Source: Caldilineaceae bacterium (GTDB lineage Bacteria > Chloroflexota > Anaerolineae > Caldilineales > Caldilineaceae). From it: a stretch of DNA of 8,345 nucleotides. The DNA lies in NCBI GenBank assembly GCA_012032975.1, contig JAAUPU010000083.1:1-8345 (forward strand), in the 5' to 3' direction. Position 1 is the first letter of the stretch. The number at the start of each line of letters is the position of its first letter. A model generated the notes under the pieces. It ran no database searches. It had not been told where the DNA came from and saw nothing but the letters and a program-made list of their open reading frames with translations. This document shows positions 6,721-8,345 of the stretch, piece after piece. Position numbers and translations under genes: made by a program.

Positions 6721-6749
6721 AGTTTAGCACGAGCCTTTTTCAGTGTCAA
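6721..6749 (-). promoter_or_regulatory. Sigma70-type promoter of the arg operon
   Basis: On the minus strand TTGACA (6749-6744) is followed by exactly 17 nt and then TAAACT (6726-6721). The -35 is a perfect consensus match and the -10 has four of six. The predicted start is near 6714, giving a leader of roughly 170 nt before argC. It is the only convincing promoter seen upstream of the operon. Confidence 0.75.
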
Positions 6750-6780
6750 CAATGAATTCGATCCTCTTCTGCATTGTTGA
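6746..6780. promoter_or_regulatory. 9-bp perfect inverted repeat at the arg promoter, possible operator
   Basis: TCAACAATG (6746-6754) and CATTGTTGA (6772-6780) are exact reverse complements separated by 17 nt. The first arm overlaps the -35 of the arg promoter; the second lies toward the divergent phosphatase gene. The arms are 26 bp centre to centre, too far apart for a compact ArgR box, but each could be a half-site on nearly the same helix face. It could also reflect mirror-image -35 elements of two divergent promoters. Confidence 0.45.
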
Positions 6781-6812
6781 GAGATCGGGTCACAACGATT
6801 CAAGGGGTGTCT

Positions 6813-7466
6813 ATGTCCGTCGTCATTTTGGTTCGCCATGGGGAGACTGAAGGCAATATTCAGCGAGTCTGGCATGGCGCGCAAGATGCGCCGCTGACCG
6901 CGCGGGGTGTGAACCAGGTAGCGGCCACAGCCAGGCGCATTCAAGTCTTGGTGGTGGAATATCCTATCGATGCGTTTTATGTCTCCCCGTTGCCACGGGC
7001 AAAAAGCACGGCGGCAGCGATTGCGGATGCGCTGGGGCGCGATGCCGTGGTCTATCCAGATCTACGCGAATTTGACCTGGGCGATTGGGAAGGACGCACC
7101 TTTCAGGATCTGGCTGAGACAGAGAAACTTTGGGAACATTGGTCCACCGATCCCTATTTCGCGCCGCCGAACGGAGAATCACCCCGCTCGTTTTCACGGC
7201 GAGCCATGCGCGCTGTAGAGGAGCTGGTGCAACGCCATCCACAAGAAACGATCCTGATTGTCACCCACAGCGGGGTGGTGACCCAGGTACTCGCCAACTG
7301 GCTAGGCGATGGCCCTGATGACTGGCAGCGTTGGGAGCCAGAAAATTGCGCGATCAGCATACTGGCCAACGAGGGGAACGGCTGGCGCGGCGTGGAGGTC
7401 AACGGCATCGACCACCTGCTGCCTGGACTGGTTCGTCCTGAAGTGGCGGCCAACTACACTACATGA
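6813..7466 (+). CDS. Histidine phosphatase family protein (phosphoglycerate mutase-like)
   Basis: The 217-residue protein belongs to the histidine phosphatase (branch 1) superfamily, which uses a phospho-histidine to hydrolyse or move phosphate groups. The N-terminal LVRHGETEGN carries nucleophile His9 and Arg8. SPLPRAKSTA holds Arg62, LREFDLGDWEG holds the acid/base Glu86, and VTHSGVV holds His152, so the active site is complete. Length fits the cobC/phosphatase/GpmB-like group; cofactor-dependent glycolytic mutases are longer, so a phosphatase is more likely than a mutase. Substrate cannot be told: alpha-ribazole phosphate is a common guess, but no cobalamin gene is nearby. The ATG at 6813 was chosen because AAGGGG lies 5 nt upstream and the RHG motif then starts at residue 8; a TTG at 6774 is less likely. 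It is divergent from the arg operon and convergent with the SDR gene. Confidence 0.88.
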   Translation: MSVVILVRHGETEGNIQRVWHGAQDAPLTARGVNQVAATARRIQVLVVEYPIDAFYVSPLPRAKSTAAAIADALGRDAVVYPDLREFDLGDWEGRTFQDLAETEKLWEHWSTDPYFAPPNGESPRSFSRRAMRAVEELVQRHPQETILIVTHSGVVTQVLANWLGDGPDDWQRWEPENCAISILANEGNGWRGVEVNGIDHLLPGLVRPEVAANYTT

Positions 7467-7518
7467 TCAATGCCAGGCGACGACGATGTATTGCAACATC
7501 CCTCAATCTGGCACATGC

Positions 7519-8286
7519 TTAGGTCGCCCCCATGCGTAAAGCCCCATCTAGACGGATCACTTCTCCGTTGAGCATAGGATTCTGGATGCAGTGGAGGACC
7601 AATGCTGCGAACTCTTCGGGGCGACCCAAGCGCGACGGGAAGGGCACAGCCTTGGTCAGCTCTGCGCGCGTCTCTTCCGGCAAAGTGGCCATCAGGGGCG
7701 TGTCGAAAAGCCCCGGAGCAATGGCAATCACACGCACCCCGATGTTGGCCAGATCTCGAGCAGCCGGCAACGTCATAGAGACAATCGCCCCCTTTGACGC
7801 GGCATATGCCACCTGGCCGATCTGACCGTCAAACGCGGCGATAGATGCTGTGTTGATGATCACGCCCCGCTCGCCCATTTCTGTTGCATCATTGCGCGCC
7901 ATCGCCGCTGCGGCGAAGCGCATCACGTGAAAGGCGCCTATCAGATTGACCTGTATGGTTGCGAGAAAAGGTTCGAGCCGATGGGGGCCGCGGCGGCTCA
8001 ATGTGCGCTCTGCGAGTGCGATGCCAGCGCAGCTGATCGAACCATGAAGCGCCCCAAAATGATTGACGGTCGCATCGATTGCCGCCTGCACACTCTCTTC
8101 ACGCGTCACATCTGTCTGCAAGAAAAGGGCGCGATCCCCCAGTTGATCGGCGAGGCGTCTCCCTGTTGCTTCATTGATATCTACGACAGCAACCTTGCCG
8201 CCCTGTTCAACCAACATGCTCGCAGTGGCGGCTCCTAATCCTGAACCACCACCGCTGACCAAGAAAGTACGATCGTCAATTTTCAC
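7519..8286 (-). CDS. Type II 3-hydroxyacyl-CoA dehydrogenase (SDR, HSD10-like)
   Basis: This short-chain dehydrogenase probably oxidises 3-hydroxyacyl-CoA or 2-methyl-3-hydroxybutyryl-CoA with NAD+ in fatty-acid or isoleucine breakdown. The 255 residues open with a Rossmann loop SGGGSGLG (11-18), Asp36 at the end of strand 2 (VAVVDINEA) for NAD preference, SCAG (85-88), and the catalytic Ser148 (INTAS), Tyr161 and Lys165 (YAASK). Long stretches, such as [19 protein letters not shown] and [13 protein letters not shown], are diagnostic for the HSD10 branch rather than FabG-like SDRs. The GTG at 8286 is preferred over ATG 8307: it has AGGA 7 nt upstream and gives the usual [10 protein letters not shown] start. 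The gene before it on the minus strand would lie off the window edge; one frame reaching the edge ends in a TGA overlapping this GTG (GTGA), which would imply translational coupling. It is 52 nt from, and convergent with, the phosphatase. Confidence 0.92.
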   Translation of the reverse strand: MKIDDRTFLVSGGGSGLGAATASMLVEQGGKVAVVDINEATGRRLADQLGDRALFLQTDVTREESVQAAIDATVNHFGALHGSISCAGIALAERTLSRRGPHRLEPFLATIQVNLIGAFHVMRFAAAAMARNDATEMGERGVIINTASIAAFDGQIGQVAYAASKGAIVSMTLPAARDLANIGVRVIAIAPGLFDTPLMATLPEETRAELTKAVPFPSRLGRPEEFAALVLHCIQNPMLNGEVIRLDGALRMGAT

Positions 8287-8293
8287 TTCGTTG

Positions 8294-8297
8294 TCCT
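8294..8297 (-). promoter_or_regulatory. Ribosome binding site fixing the GTG start of the SDR gene
   Basis: AGGA on the minus strand, 7 nt before GTG at 8286. The alternative ATG at 8307 has no Shine-Dalgarno and would add seven residues not typical of the family. Confidence 0.6.
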
Positions 8298-8345
8298 GAC
8301 GAAACATCCAGCCAGTGCAGGGTCTGCATCAGCGGATTGTATGCA

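Noticed and set aside
6777..6805. Plus-strand promoter for the phosphatase gene
   Set aside because: TTGAGA at 6777-6782 could be a -35, but no acceptable -10 is found at 15-18 nt spacing.
7467..7518. Terminator between the convergent phosphatase and SDR genes
   Set aside because: Only a 5-bp GATGT/ACATC stem is visible, with no U-tract on either strand.
8276..8345. End of an upstream minus-strand gene at the right edge
   Set aside because: Two frames reach the edge (stops at 8285-8283 and 8278-8276), neither is long enough to recognise, and I cannot choose between them. The first would make a GTGA overlap with the SDR start.

Overview
The window is moderately GC-rich bacterial chromosome, dominated by a six-gene minus-strand operon for arginine biosynthesis. 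Shine-Dalgarno sites, a sigma70-type promoter and tightly packed genes all say Bacteria. The protein styles (PDZ tail of an HtrA-type protease, the short N-acetylglutamate synthase, the TCAYCYTG octamer repeat) remind me of Chloroflexota, but that placement is from memory and only a weak inference.

Layout: (1) 3-305, plus strand: the C-terminal PDZ domain of a protein cut by the window edge. (2) 306-429: a convergent gap with an inverted repeat and an 8-bp tandem repeat that runs into the end of hom. (3) 6749 down to 430, minus strand: promoter, a leader of about 170 nt ending in an intrinsic terminator (attenuator), then argC - argB - argD - short argA-type acetyltransferase - carA - hom. 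(4) 6813-7466, plus strand: a histidine phosphatase/phosphoglycerate mutase family gene, divergent from the operon. (5) 7519-8286, minus strand: a type II 3-hydroxyacyl-CoA dehydrogenase (SDR), convergent with the phosphatase.

How the genes fit: the acetyltransferase (step 1), ArgB (2), ArgC (3) and ArgD (4) convert glutamate to N-acetylornithine. CarA is the glutaminase subunit that feeds carbamoyl phosphate to ornithine transcarbamylase; carB is not in the window. Hom opens the threonine/methionine branch from aspartate semialdehyde; its place at the operon end is less usual. The promoter-leader-terminator order before argC argues for transcription attenuation of the whole operon.

Main anomaly: argC and hom are not open in one frame. 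One missing base in argC and two in hom, each at or near a short G/C run, restore family-typical proteins of about 346 and 350 residues. The acetyltransferase ORF also overruns into carA in a way that one missing base would cure. The repeated same-direction lesions suggest homopolymer-type sequencing or assembly errors more than real gene decay, though the sequence alone cannot settle this. I see no mobile element, CRISPR array, tRNA or rRNA, and no clearly novel system. The operon leader is the most interesting regulatory structure.
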